Assembly (NCBI GenBank): GCA_964630635.1
Contig: CAZVVM010000005.1
Coordinates: 1-43,550 of the forward strand
Direction of reading: 5' to 3'
Source: Colimorpha_A sp964630635
GTDB lineage: Bacteria > Bacillota > Clostridia > Oscillospirales > CAG-272
Length of the DNA: 43,550 nt
Positions 1-8,121 of this stretch are shown one piece after another. Position numbers and translations under genes: made by a program. The first letter of the stretch is position 1. Each line of letters begins with the position of its first letter. The notes beneath the pieces were generated by a model that searched no databases, was not told the DNA's origin, and worked only from the letters and a program-made list of their open reading frames with translations.

Positions 1-1
1 A

Positions 2-658
2 ACGACGGGCTCGGGTAAATCGACGCTTATAAATCTGCTTCTCCGCTACTACGATCACTACGAAGGTCAGATAATGATCGACGGCGTGGATATAAGAGAC
101 ATAGATATGCACTATTACCGTTCAAGCATCGGCTACGTTCAGCAGGAGCCGCAGATGTTCCACGATACGATATATAATAATATCGCATACGGAGACAGTA
201 GTTTCTCGGCAGACGAGATAATCAACGCCGCAGATATAGCAAACGCGCACGAATTTATCGTTCGTCAGCCCGACGGTTACGATTCGGTACTCGGCGAGCG
301 CGGAGTGGGTCTTTCGGGCGGTGAAAAGCAGAGAATTTCTATCGCAAGAGCGATGCTACGTAATCCGAAGATCCTCGTTTTCGACGAGGCAACGGCATCG
401 GTAGACTCTGAAACGGAGCATCTTATCCAGGAAGCGATAGAACAGCTTATCAGCGGCAGAACGACGCTTATGATAGCGCACCGTCTGTCGACGCTTTCAA
501 AAGCGAACAAGATAGTAGTCGTCGATAACGGCGAAATAATCGAATGCGGCACACCCGAGGAGCTTATGGCTATGGAGGGCAAGTATTTCCGCCTCGTGCA
601 GATACAGTCGATGTCGGACAAGCTCGCCGAAAGCCGTAAAGCGGAAAACTTCGCGTAA
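2..658 (+). CDS. ABC exporter ATP-binding subunit, C-terminal part (5' end outside window)
   Basis: Only the nucleotide-binding domain is present; the reading frame is open from base 2 and the first residues are already the end of Walker A (TTGSGKST). Then come a Q-loop (VQQEPQ), the signature LSGGEKQR, Walker B with the catalytic Glu (ILVFDEATAS) and the H-loop histidine (IAHRLST). This order and the ATASVDSETE wording are typical of the fused membrane-plus-ATPase exporters (MsbA/LmrA-like), so a transmembrane domain is expected upstream of the window. ATP hydrolysis would drive export of an unknown substrate. The stop codon sits inside the ribosome binding site of the next gene, 12 bases before its ATG, so the two are co-translated; DUF1854 proteins are commonly found directly after such exporters. 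Substrate cannot be inferred. Confidence 0.93.
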   Translation, partial: TTGSGKSTLINLLLRYYDHYEGQIMIDGVDIRDIDMHYYRSSIGYVQQEPQMFHDTIYNNIAYGDSSFSADEIINAADIANAHEFIVRQPDGYDSVLGERGVGLSGGEKQRISIARAMLRNPKILVFDEATASVDSETEHLIQEAIEQLISGRTTLMIAHRLSTLSKANKIVVVDNGEIIECGTPEELMAMEGKYFRLVQIQSMSDKLAESRKAENFA

Positions 659-670
659 GGAGGGATAGAT

Positions 671-1162
671 ATGGCACGCTATTATATTGATAAATATACG
701 GGTCGCCTTGAACGCTCCGATCTCTACCTCGTCCGTCTTATAAAAAAGGACGGAACTGTTATCGAGGACCTTGAACCGAGAAAGCTGTTTCCTTTTACGA
801 ACAGCGAAATGTATATAACGCTTCTCGATAAGGACGAGAGGGAAGTCGGATTTGTACGCAAGCTCGACGAAATAGACGAAGAATCGCGCAAGGTGCTTGA
901 GGACTGCTTCAAGGAATATTATATGATCCCGAAAATATCACGTCTGCTTGAATGTGAGGATAAATTCGGAGTGCTTAAATGGACGGTTGATACCGATAGA
1001 GGCGTAATAACCTTTCAAATACGCAACCGCCACAGCGATATTAAAAAGCTCTACGGTACAAACCGAGTAATAGTCAGAGATTCAAACGATAACCGTTACG
1101 AGATCCCCGACGTTACCGTGCTTGATTCCCGCAGTAACCACCTTCTGTATTCATATCTGTAA
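671..1162 (+). CDS. DUF1854 domain protein, ABC-exporter partner
   Basis: 163 residues, soluble, no signal peptide. The protein matches my knowledge of the DUF1854 family: an N-terminal segment with LEPRKLFPFT, a central YITLLDKDEREVGF strand-rich part with the acidic LDEIDEESR helix, and a C-terminal part with FGVLKWTVDTDRG. Function is unknown; members sit next to ABC exporters, as here, where the start is 12 bases after the ATPase stop with AAGGAGGG as ribosome binding site. I infer an accessory or regulatory role for that exporter. It is the last gene of its transcription unit: a perfect palindromic terminator begins 3 bases after the stop. The complete length agrees with the family, and nothing looks truncated. 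Confidence 0.85.
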   Translation: MARYYIDKYTGRLERSDLYLVRLIKKDGTVIEDLEPRKLFPFTNSEMYITLLDKDEREVGFVRKLDEIDEESRKVLEDCFKEYYMIPKISRLLECEDKFGVLKWTVDTDRGVITFQIRNRHSDIKKLYGTNRVIVRDSNDNRYEIPDVTVLDSRSNHLLYSYL

Positions 1163-1165
1163 AAC

Positions 1166-1199
1166 AAAAGCTCTGTTGCAAATTTGCAACAGAGCTTTT
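1166..1199. terminator. Bidirectional terminator, perfect 34-bp palindrome
   Basis: Two 17-base arms are exact reverse complements, with the arm running AAAAGCTCTGTTGCAAA, so the hairpin has a GC-containing stem and both an A-run on the left and a T-run on the right. It lies between the convergent DUF1854 gene (+) and DUF4317 gene (-) and can stop transcription from both sides. Confidence 0.9.
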
Positions 1200-1201
1200 A
1201 A

Positions 1202-2329
1202 TTATTTTATATTGATCTCAACGCCGTTTACTTCGACGATTCCGTCGGCACGTATCATAATAAACTTCTGACCGTCGATAACCCGCGTTTCAACGAGATC
1301 GGACATATCCGATGCGAGCTTGATGGAAACCTCGGGAGTCTTGACCTCAAACTGCTTGACGTTAAGTAGGTTCTCGGGTGAAACAGTCGCCTTTTCGCCG
1401 AAGCTTTGGTCGAACTGCGTTTCAAACTCCGTGACCTTGTTTTCGTTAATACCGCAGTTTTTGAGAATATCACTTACCGTCGATTTCGAAACGGTAAGCG
1501 GCTCGGGATCCTTCATCGCCTTGTGTTCTTCAATCAACTGACCGAGATGATCCTGAACGTCCTTGACGACGTCAAGACTGCATTCCTCTGCGATAGTATC
1601 GCGGAAGATATTGGTAAACACCTGCTTCTGAATTGCAACAGCCATAGGAGCTTCACGGCGGAAGAGCGCCTCTATAAGCTCCGCCTTGTTGTCCGTTTTG
1701 TCGCGGTTGTAGAACAGAGCATTGTAAATATTCGTCTTTCTTCCGTCAAAGGCAGGGAAGAGGAAGCCCGCATCGGGCGCACCGATCACCCAGTCGGGAA
1801 GATTGTTTTTAATTACGTTTTCAGTCAACTTATATCCGAGAGTCGACTTCGTCATAACGAGAGGGCAGATAGCGCAGACTATGTAGGAATAAACCTCTCC
1901 GCTGTCCTCTTTTTTGTTTCCGTCGGAGCCATAGCTCGGTACGTCGTAAGCGTCGGAGCCGACGATTATCAGATAATTACTTTCCGACTTGTAGGAGCAA
2001 CGGATCGACTCGATAAGCTCATCCATTGCCTTGTCGTCGGAAAGCGACGACGCTTTAAGCGTCGAAAGCATCTTGTGCTCCGAGCTGTCAAGCACCTGCT
2101 GATTGGTAAATGAAATGTCAATCAGATTCTTGTTAAGCGAACCCGAAAGGGTCTTTTTAAGTATTTTGAGGATCGCCTCTGCCTCCTCCTCGCTGATAAG
2201 ATTCAACGATTGATCGAAGCGGGAAATGACTTCCTTTTTCTCGTTTATAAGCGCACCGCGTATGTGGGAAATATTTGTTCTTTCGACCCTGAAGCGGCGT
2301 TTTATCTCGGAGATTTCTTTTATATTCAT
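1202..2329 (-). CDS. DUF4317 domain-containing protein
   Basis: 375 residues, predicted cytoplasmic, no membrane segment or signal peptide. It looks like the DUF4317 family, widespread in Clostridia and of unknown function. Recognisable parts are the N-terminal EISEIKRRF segment, the IRGALINEKKEVIS strand, the central SYIVCAICPLV region, the APDAGFLFPAFDGR motif with a predicted nucleotide/ligand-like glycine-rich turn, and FRREAPMAVAIQK. Start: ATG preceded by AAAGGAAG. A promoter (TTGATT, 17-base spacer, TATAAT) lies just upstream in the gap to the AraC gene, so it is probably transcribed on its own. No neighbour suggests a pathway. Confidence is high for the family, none for function. Confidence 0.85.
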   Translation of the reverse strand: MNIKEISEIKRRFRVERTNISHIRGALINEKKEVISRFDQSLNLISEEEAEAILKILKKTLSGSLNKNLIDISFTNQQVLDSSEHKMLSTLKASSLSDDKAMDELIESIRCSYKSESNYLIIVGSDAYDVPSYGSDGNKKEDSGEVYSYIVCAICPLVMTKSTLGYKLTENVIKNNLPDWVIGAPDAGFLFPAFDGRKTNIYNALFYNRDKTDNKAELIEALFRREAPMAVAIQKQVFTNIFRDTIAEECSLDVVKDVQDHLGQLIEEHKAMKDPEPLTVSKSTVSDILKNCGINENKVTEFETQFDQSFGEKATVSPENLLNVKQFEVKTPEVSIKLASDMSDLVETRVIDGQKFIMIRADGIVEVNGVEINIK

Positions 2330-2359
2330 CTTGATCTTCCTTTCGTTTCATACCGACAT

Positions 2360-2388
2360 ATTATAACTCATTTAAGCGTAAAAATCAA
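2360..2388 (-). promoter_or_regulatory. Sigma-A type promoter for the DUF4317 gene
   Basis: On the minus strand, TTGATT at 2388-2383 and a perfect TATAAT at 2365-2360 are separated by 17 bases, 31 bases before the DUF4317 start codon. Spacing and both hexamers fit the housekeeping sigma factor. Confidence 0.75.
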
Positions 2389-2395
2389 GAGACAA

Positions 2396-3223
2396 TCAGC
2401 CGATATCCGAATCCATTCTAAGTTCTCTCGGAGATTTACCGAACATCTCGGCGCAAACGTGATTAAAGTTGCGAATGCTCTTAAAGCCGCTTTCAAAGGC
2501 GATCTGATTGATTGGCAAGGATGTGTCCTTAAGGAGAGCGTATGCGCGGTTAATACGGTACTGATTCAGTATGGTAGAAAAGTTTACGCCGAGTGCCTTG
2601 TTCAGCTCGCGCGACAGATACTGATGATTATATCCAAGCGACGACGCGGCATCGCGCAGGGTAATATCGGCAGTATAATTTTTGCTAATATAATTAACGA
2701 CGTTAATTACCGAGTTCTTTGAATTCGTAAACGGAACGAGCTTCGCCTGCGAAAGGAAGCTGCCCCCGATAGCGTATAGAAGACCCTTGACCTTGATCTT
2801 CTTTGACAACGGCATGATTCGCTTAAACGATCTCTCATCCGTGCCGAACAGATCGTTCATCTCGGATAGAAAATATGATAGAAATTCCTTTTTAGGCGTG
2901 AAAACGGGGTTTTCCGCCTTCTTTTGCTTAATAGCATTAGATAGCGTAAGAACGATATTTTCGCAAAAAGTAACACGGCGCAGAGAAGAATCACCAAGCG
3001 TCTTAAAGCTGTGAAGCTGAAGCGGAGAAATAAACGCCGCTTCGCCGGCTTTAACGCGGTATTCACTTCCGTCTATAAAGCAAAGTGCCTCACCGCGCTC
3101 GACTATCAGTATCTCAAAATTCTTATGCAAATTTACGTATCGGTTTACCCACCCGGAATAGAGACCGGTTGAGAATTCATCGTCGATTTCGTCCTCAAAA
3201 CAGAAGGTTATCTTATCGTTCAT
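2396..3223 (-). CDS. AraC family transcriptional regulator (cupin sensor + AraC HTH)
   Basis: 275 residues. The first ~100 residues form a cupin-like ligand-sensing domain (YVNLHKNFEILIVERGEA, then GEAAFISPLQLHSFK). The last ~100 residues are the two-helix-turn-helix AraC DNA-binding domain: first HTH around TLRDAASSLGYNHQYLSREL, second around INQIAFESGFKSIRNFNHVC, then the typical GKSPRELR end. Such proteins activate a neighbouring gene upon binding a small molecule, often a sugar. Start: ATG with AGGAG 6 bases upstream. It is transcribed divergently from the large secreted phosphoesterase gene, and the shared gap contains palindromic sites, so I infer that it controls that gene and possibly itself. 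The ligand is unknown. The domain call is firm; the target is inference from position. Confidence 0.92.
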   Translation of the reverse strand: MNDKITFCFEDEIDDEFSTGLYSGWVNRYVNLHKNFEILIVERGEALCFIDGSEYRVKAGEAAFISPLQLHSFKTLGDSSLRRVTFCENIVLTLSNAIKQKKAENPVFTPKKEFLSYFLSEMNDLFGTDERSFKRIMPLSKKIKVKGLLYAIGGSFLSQAKLVPFTNSKNSVINVVNYISKNYTADITLRDAASSLGYNHQYLSRELNKALGVNFSTILNQYRINRAYALLKDTSLPINQIAFESGFKSIRNFNHVCAEMFGKSPRELRMDSDIG

Positions 3224-3247
3224 AATAACTCCTGAAAATCAAAATTT

Positions 3248-3300
3248 TGCCATAAACCGTCAACTTATGGCACAAAAAAATCAATATCTTGCTATAAGCA
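3248..3300. promoter_or_regulatory. Candidate AraC-regulator operator: inverted repeats in the divergent gap
   Basis: TGCCATAA (3248-3255) and its exact reverse complement TTATGGCA (3265-3272) are 9 bases apart, and a related palindrome TGCTATAAGCA lies at 3290-3300. They lie between the AraC-type gene and the secreted phosphoesterase gene. Placement suggests regulator binding sites. The hexamers of the forward promoter are not clear enough to call. Confidence 0.45.
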
Positions 3301-3368
3301 TATCATATCATACAAGTATTTATTTGTCAATATCCGTGTGATAAAATGAAGTCGACAAATATTTTTAT

Positions 3369-3383
3369 AAGGAGACAGACATG
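3369..3383 (+). promoter_or_regulatory. Ribosome binding site and out-of-frame ATG of the phosphoesterase gene
   Basis: AAGGAG (3369-3374) is 6 bases before ATG (3381-3383), an ideal start. The ATG frame reads 13 codons and meets TGA at 3420-3422, whereas the long ORF is in the next frame and has no ATG with a ribosome binding site. The site decides that the natural N-terminus is here and that the sequence carries a single-base frameshift in the first codons. Confidence 0.75.
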
Positions 3384-3394
3384 AAAAGAAGATT

Positions 3395-6300
3395 TTGTCT
3401 ATCATTCTTGCTTGCTCGATGATAATGTCAATGCTCGTTCTCGTAAGTAGCGTGACAGTATCAGCGGCAACACCGAGCGACGGCGTTATGTTCGGAAGCG
3501 ACGATATGTACTACGTCGATTCAATGAAGGACGCTCCCGCTTCCCTTTCTTACGAGACGTGGATATATATTCCGTCGGACGCTACTTATCATTCGAGTGA
3601 CAGCAGCCGTTTCGGAACGGTGTTCAGCTCGTACTCCAACTACGCAACCAGACCTTACGTTTACTTTGGAATCAGGGTAAGCAGCGGCACTTACTATCCT
3701 CAATTTGAGTGGAGTGACGTTTTTAACCAGACAAACACCGTCAGAACCTTTAACTTCACAGACGTTTCAATTCCGAAGGGAGCTTGGACGCACCTTGCGT
3801 TCGTTCTTGATCCCGTAACGGGCAATATGTATTGCTATAAGAACGGCACCCTTGCACAAACGAAGACGACGTCCGCGTCTTATATTATGTATAATTACGG
3901 CTCTATCGACGAGCGCGTAACCGATAATCCCATCGTAATCGGTAACGATAACCGCCGCGGACAGCCCTATAACTACCTCGGAAAGCTCGGCTCGCTTTCC
4001 TTCTATACCGAAACGCTTACAGCGGAAGAGGTAAAGGCGCACTATGAAAACGGCGTAAAGGGAAGTGAAGAGGGACTTCTTTCCCACTGGGATTTCCAGT
4101 CGACCGACATCGGCAAGAATATCGCAGACAAGAGCCCTAATGGCTATAACCTCTCGTACAGCAAGGAATTTCTGAATCCCGACGAGGTTGAGCTTCCTAC
4201 AGATTACGCGTATACGATGATGGTCGTAGGCGATACGCAGTTCATGGTACAGGACGACGTAAACAAGCTTAACGGTGATCACAACCATACCGCTACTATG
4301 TATAAGTGGATCGCCGACAATGCTAAATCGCTCAAAACGCAGATCGTAATGGGCGTCGGAGACATTACCGACATAGGAAATACCGAACAGCATCAGCACG
4401 CATATAATGCGATCAGCCAGCTTAACGGCGTAGTTCCTTATACCGTCGTTCGCGGAAACCACGATTACTATTCTTATGACTTCAATCTCGCCTTTGCTGT
4501 AGACGGTTATCTTAACCAGTTCAAGGAAAACGGCGGACTTATGGATGAGACCTCTGCCGAAAACAGCTACTATAAGCTGACAGCACCTAACGGCGATAAG
4601 TGGATGGTCGTAAACCTCGACTGGTCACCGACAGACGATGAGATATCCTGGGCAGACGGTATCATTGCCGCTAACCCCGACTATCAGGTAATTATCATAA
4701 CTCACCAGTATATGTTCCTCGACGGCACTACCGTTGATACAGAGGACTATAATCAGGGTACGACGGGTGCATACCTCTGGGACAATCTCGTTAAGAAGTA
4801 CGAGAACGTCAAGATGGTCTTCTCAGGACACATAGAGAGTAACCTTATCACTATGACGCAGAGTATCGGTGATAACGGCAATATCGTCTCGCAGTTCCTT
4901 ATCGACGCGCAGGACGTTGAGTGGTACTACAACCGTTATCTCAACGATGAAAACGATACTCTGTCTCCTCTCGGTCTCGTTACCATCTTCTACTTCGATG
5001 AGGACGGCAGAACCGTTGACGTAAGATACTATTCGACAATCAAGAATAAGTATTACCATACAGTAAACCAGTTCACCTTCGACCTTGAAGCCGAGGGCGA
5101 AGAATTTGATTACGGCTGGAACGGCTACGAGATCGTACCCTCCGGCTCGGGTACACAGGCAGACCCGTACATTATCGAAAACGGCGGAAACCTTATGTGG
5201 ATGTCGAATCAGATAATCAGCGGCGGATGCCAGACATCGTCTGATCTCCTTGAAACCGATATCGGCTATTTCAACGGTCAGTACTTCAAGCAGGTATGCG
5301 ACATCGACCTTAACGGCTGTGCTATAAAGCCGATAGGTTATGAGCATCAGACCGAAACCAATCAAGTGCTCAACGTTGCCGCTTTCGCTGGTAACTATGA
5401 CGGCGGCGGATACAAGATCTATAACGGAAGAATTGCAAGCGCAAAGGGACACGCTACCTATTCGTCCTCTAACGGATATACAGGCGACGGTCTCTTCGGC
5501 GTTATCTACGGCGCGAAGATCGAAAACGTTACTCTTGATAACGTAACGGTTTACAGCCAGGGAATTACGGGCGGTATCGTCGGACGCTCTGCGGCGCCTA
5601 CGAATGCAAATGCTCCCGAAGATTTCAACGTTATAAGAAACTGCAAGATCACTAATTCCTGTAAGCTCGTTGCGGGCTTTTATCCGGGTAATACCGTACA
5701 TAACAGTGTTAAGTACGAGGACCTCGTATACCAGTGCGGTATCGTCGGCGGTATCATCGGTCAGGCGTGGGCAACGACTATCGAAAACTGCGTTTCCGAC
5801 GTAGAGATCGAGGTCGACGGCTACCACTCCGTTGCTGCAGGTATCGCAGGCGAAGCGGGATACAATACAGTTATCAATAACTGCGTATTTAACGGCGGAA
5901 TCACGCTTCTTGACAACACCTCAAAGATCAAGTCTGCCCTCGGCGGAATCGTAGGTCTTGTAATCGGAACAGGAACCACCGGTGTTCTGTGGAGCGATGC
6001 GAACCGTAATATATACGGATATATCCAAATTCTTAATTGTACCAATAACGGTTACTTTGATTATGCCGGAACGGAACCGCTCGAGCAGGTTACAATGATA
6101 GGCGGTATCGTTGCCGATGCTCATTTCATAGGCAAGAAGGAATTTACAACTAATTCCGTTGTTGAAAACTGCGTAAACAACGCAAAGATAGTTGCTCCTT
6201 CATCGAGCGCGGCAGTATGGGTCGGCGGAATCGTCGGTCATAGCTCGACGCATTCAAGCAGACAGCCGCTTCACGTTAAGAACTGTATCTCTGTTGACGT

Positions 6301-7204
6301 AGCCGAATGCGGTGGAAACGGAACGAACGAATACCGTTACGACCCGAATAACACAGATACTAACTCCAGTTCCTCTTGGCCTACTGCGGGCGTAGCCATC
6401 GTTGACGACGGCGGCAACTACACCACCGAATCTAAATACAATAGCTTTAGTCTTACCCTTAACAGAGGTATAACCGTAAACGTTAAGTTTACTATATCCG
6501 AAAGCGACATCGCTAAATTCCCGAATACTAAAGTAATTTTCAGCAACGGAGCGGAGTTCGATGCTGTTGCAGGTACCAACACCTATTCCGTCGAGCTTAC
6601 TCCTGCCCTTATTGGCACCGCTCTTACCGTAAAATGCGGCGAGAACGGCAAGGAGATCGACGTATCTGTCGCTACCTATATCGCGAAGGTAAAGGCGGCT
6701 TATTCCGAAGCAGAAAACGGCGAGCTTTGGGCGCTTCTCGATGCAATAGACGCATACGGTAAGGCAGCAACAGGCAAGCTCGACAGCGTAACAGCGCCCG
6801 ATTTCACGGGTGTAGGAAGCATTGAAGAAAGCGGCGATATATTCGTAGGCCTCGGCGCAACACTTTCTCATTCTGCAGGCGCAAAGCTTACCGTTGACGA
6901 AAGTAAGCTTGAGGACGGATACACCGTTACTATTACTTTCGGTAACACCACTCTTGTAAACAATAAGCCCGTAAAGAATTACGTAAAGAACGGCACTATC
7001 TCGGTTATAGGCATCTATGCCGCTGACTATGACGATGAGATAACCGTTACGGTCTATAACGGCAGCGAAGCAGTAGCAAGCGTTTCCTTTACCTTTAACG
7101 AGTACCTCAATACACTTTATTCCGTAACTACAAACGAAAAGACACTAAAGCTCATTGCCGCAACCTATAACTACGGCGCGGCGGCATCGAAGTTCGCATC
7201 TTAA
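3395..7204 (+). CDS. Large secreted LamG / calcineurin-like phosphoesterase / GLUG-repeat protein, start frameshifted
   Basis: 1269 residues if read from TTG 3395. Order: signal-peptide hydrophobic core and Ala-X-Ala-like site (SVTVSAA, 20-25); a concanavalin/LamG-type fold (~30-235); a metallophosphoesterase domain (~270-500) with VGDTQ (D280), GD (322-323), GNHD (354-357), ITHQ (H437) and SGHIE (477-481); several GGIVG-type GLUG-like repeats (~640-1000); and an Ig-like C-terminal region. It is probably an exported metal-dependent phosphohydrolase that binds glycans or the cell wall. No sorting signal is visible. A perfect start (AAGGAG, 6 bases, ATG 3381) lies upstream but one base out of frame: that frame ends after 13 codons. 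One added base would give a normal basic signal peptide (MKKKILSIIL), so I suspect a one-base deletion or sequencing error. The usual last GHxH is GHIE here. Expression is likely under the divergent AraC regulator. Confidence 0.85.
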   Translation: MSIILACSMIMSMLVLVSSVTVSAATPSDGVMFGSDDMYYVDSMKDAPASLSYETWIYIPSDATYHSSDSSRFGTVFSSYSNYATRPYVYFGIRVSSGTYYPQFEWSDVFNQTNTVRTFNFTDVSIPKGAWTHLAFVLDPVTGNMYCYKNGTLAQTKTTSASYIMYNYGSIDERVTDNPIVIGNDNRRGQPYNYLGKLGSLSFYTETLTAEEVKAHYENGVKGSEEGLLSHWDFQSTDIGKNIADKSPNGYNLSYSKEFLNPDEVELPTDYAYTMMVVGDTQFMVQDDVNKLNGDHNHTATMYKWIADNAKSLKTQIVMGVGDITDIGNTEQHQHAYNAISQLNGVVPYTVVRGNHDYYSYDFNLAFAVDGYLNQFKENGGLMDETSAENSYYKLTAPNGDKWMVVNLDWSPTDDEISWADGIIAANPDYQVIIITHQYMFLDGTTVDTEDYNQGTTGAYLWDNLVKKYENVKMVFSGHIESNLITMTQSIGDNGNIVSQFLIDAQDVEWYYNRYLNDENDTLSPLGLVTIFYFDEDGRTVDVRYYSTIKNKYYHTVNQFTFDLEAEGEEFDYGWNGYEIVPSGSGTQADPYIIENGGNLMWMSNQIISGGCQTSSDLLETDIGYFNGQYFKQVCDIDLNGCAIKPIGYEHQTETNQVLNVAAFAGNYDGGGYKIYNGRIASAKGHATYSSSNGYTGDGLFGVIYGAKIENVTLDNVTVYSQGITGGIVGRSAAPTNANAPEDFNVIRNCKITNSCKLVAGFYPGNTVHNSVKYEDLVYQCGIVGGIIGQAWATTIENCVSDVEIEVDGYHSVAAGIAGEAGYNTVINNCVFNGGITLLDNTSKIKSALGGIVGLVIGTGTTGVLWSDANRNIYGYIQILNCTNNGYFDYAGTEPLEQVTMIGGIVADAHFIGKKEFTTNSVVENCVNNAKIVAPSSSAAVWVGGIVGHSSTHSSRQPLHVKNCISVDVAECGGNGTNEYRYDPNNTDTNSSSSWPTAGVAIVDDGGNYTTESKYNSFSLTLNRGITVNVKFTISESDIAKFPNTKVIFSNGAEFDAVAGTNTYSVELTPALIGTALTVKCGENGKEIDVSVATYIAKVKAAYSEAENGELWALLDAIDAYGKAATGKLDSVTAPDFTGVGSIEESGDIFVGLGATLSHSAGAKLTVDESKLEDGYTVTITFGNTTLVNNKPVKNYVKNGTISVIGIYAADYDDEITVTVYNGSEAVASVSFTFNEYLNTLYSVTTNEKTLKLIAATYNYGAAASKFAS

Positions 7205-7219
7205 AAGGAGGATAGATAA

Positions 7220-7333
7220 ATGAATAACGATTTTATATTCCCCGAATGCGAGATCGTAATCTTCGAAAACGAGGACGTTATCACCGTTTCCGTCGGAGTC
7301 GGTGATAAGGTAAATCTCCCCGAAATATTCTAA
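7220..7333 (+). CDS. 37-residue acidic peptide
   Basis: A short ORF begins 15 bases after the phosphoesterase stop with a near-perfect ribosome binding site (AAAAGGAGG, 8 bases before ATG). The product is acidic and has the pattern FPECEIVIFENEDVIT followed by a Gly/Val stretch. I recall many unannotated small Clostridia proteins with a PE.E.(I/V)..F..EDVIT core, but I cannot verify this here. It has no signal peptide and a single Cys. It ends 10 bases before the terminator hairpin, so it is co-transcribed with the secreted protein. Function unknown; a small regulator or a precursor peptide are possibilities, not conclusions. The strong ribosome binding site and the terminator placement support it being real. 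Confidence 0.6.
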   Translation: MNNDFIFPECEIVIFENEDVITVSVGVGDKVNLPEIF

Positions 7334-7343
7334 AACAAAAAAG

Positions 7344-7370
7344 GCCGCACTTCGCTTGAAGTGCGGCTTT
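7344..7370. terminator. Terminator between convergent units
   Basis: Ten-base arms GCCGCACTTC (7344-7353) and GAAGTGCGGC (7358-7367) enclose a GCTT loop; A-rich sequence on the left and T-rich sequence on the right make it usable from both strands. It separates the peptide gene (+) and the LiaF-like gene (-). Confidence 0.85.
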
Positions 7371-7378
7371 AAATATTT

Positions 7379-8119
7379 TTATACTCTTTTTATATTGACG
7401 GCACCAAGCTCGTTGCGACCGTTAATGAAGATAGTCTTGCCAGTGCTTTCGTTTCCCTCGGGTGTCGTCATCGCTCCAAGCTCATTGACAATGTTTGTCA
7501 CGACGTTCCACTCGCTCGGAACGTTAATATTCATCGCTCCAAGCTCGTTATGTACGAGCAGAGTCATTCCGCCTTTATAGCTTTCAACGTTTGAAAAATA
7601 GACGTTGCAGGCGCCAAGCTCGTTTTTAACGGTGACGGTATCTTCTTCGGCGGCGCAGTCGACGTAGATCGTCGAAGCAGTACCGCGCGAGGTCTTATGA
7701 TTTGCCGCTTTCGAAAAATGCTTTGTGAATTTTCTTTTGGGAGTAATAAGCTTTGCGCCGATGCAAAGGAGAAGCGCACACAGGAACACGAGCCAGTTGT
7801 TGATTATGTTGCTCTTTCCGAGTCCGCACCATTTTGCAATATACTTTTCAAGCAACATAAAAATGAATGCGATAGGGAAGAAGGTTTCCGAAAGCTTCAG
7901 CTTGATTATTACGTCGATGAGCCAGATAAGATTAAGAACTGTAAGAATCAGCACCCAAGCGGGAATACCGCTTAAAAAACCGAGAGAGATACCGACGGCA
8001 TCAAGAATGATGAGCACCGCGCAAGCGATGAAGAGAAGTCCGAAGACAAGTCGGTTAGCCGATAGCTTGAAATGAACAGTGTTTCCTTTTTTAGTAACGT
8101 AATCTTTTTCGTATTCCAT
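7379..8119 (-). CDS. LiaF-like multi-pass membrane protein paired with LytTR regulator
   Basis: 246 residues from the ATG at 8119; the frame is open further upstream but that part overlaps the LytTR gene. The N-terminal half has four or five hydrophobic segments (starting LVFGLLFIACAVLIILDAVG). The C-terminal ~80 residues are a soluble beta-rich domain with four NELGA/G repeats (NELGACNVYF, NELGAMNINV, NELGAMTTP, NELGAVNI), the hallmark of the LiaF/YvqF C-terminal domain. LiaF proteins sense envelope stress and inhibit their response regulator. The gene follows LytTR by 2 bases and is surely co-translated. By analogy with LytTR regulatory systems (a LytTR regulator plus a membrane inhibitor) I infer that it restrains that regulator. 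The stimulus is unknown. Confidence 0.8.
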   Translation of the reverse strand: MEYEKDYVTKKGNTVHFKLSANRLVFGLLFIACAVLIILDAVGISLGFLSGIPAWVLILTVLNLIWLIDVIIKLKLSETFFPIAFIFMLLEKYIAKWCGLGKSNIINNWLVFLCALLLCIGAKLITPKRKFTKHFSKAANHKTSRGTASTIYVDCAAEEDTVTVKNELGACNVYFSNVESYKGGMTLLVHNELGAMNINVPSEWNVVTNIVNELGAMTTPEGNESTGKTIFINGRNELGAVNIKRV

Positions 8120-8121
8120 AT

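Noticed and set aside
1406..2113. 235-codon ORF on the plus strand within the DUF4317 gene
   Set aside because: Antisense shadow; the DUF4317 protein on the other strand has recognisable family wording.
4823..5827. 334-codon ORF on the minus strand inside the secreted phosphoesterase gene
   Set aside because: Antisense shadow of the real gene, with no motif and no ribosome binding site.
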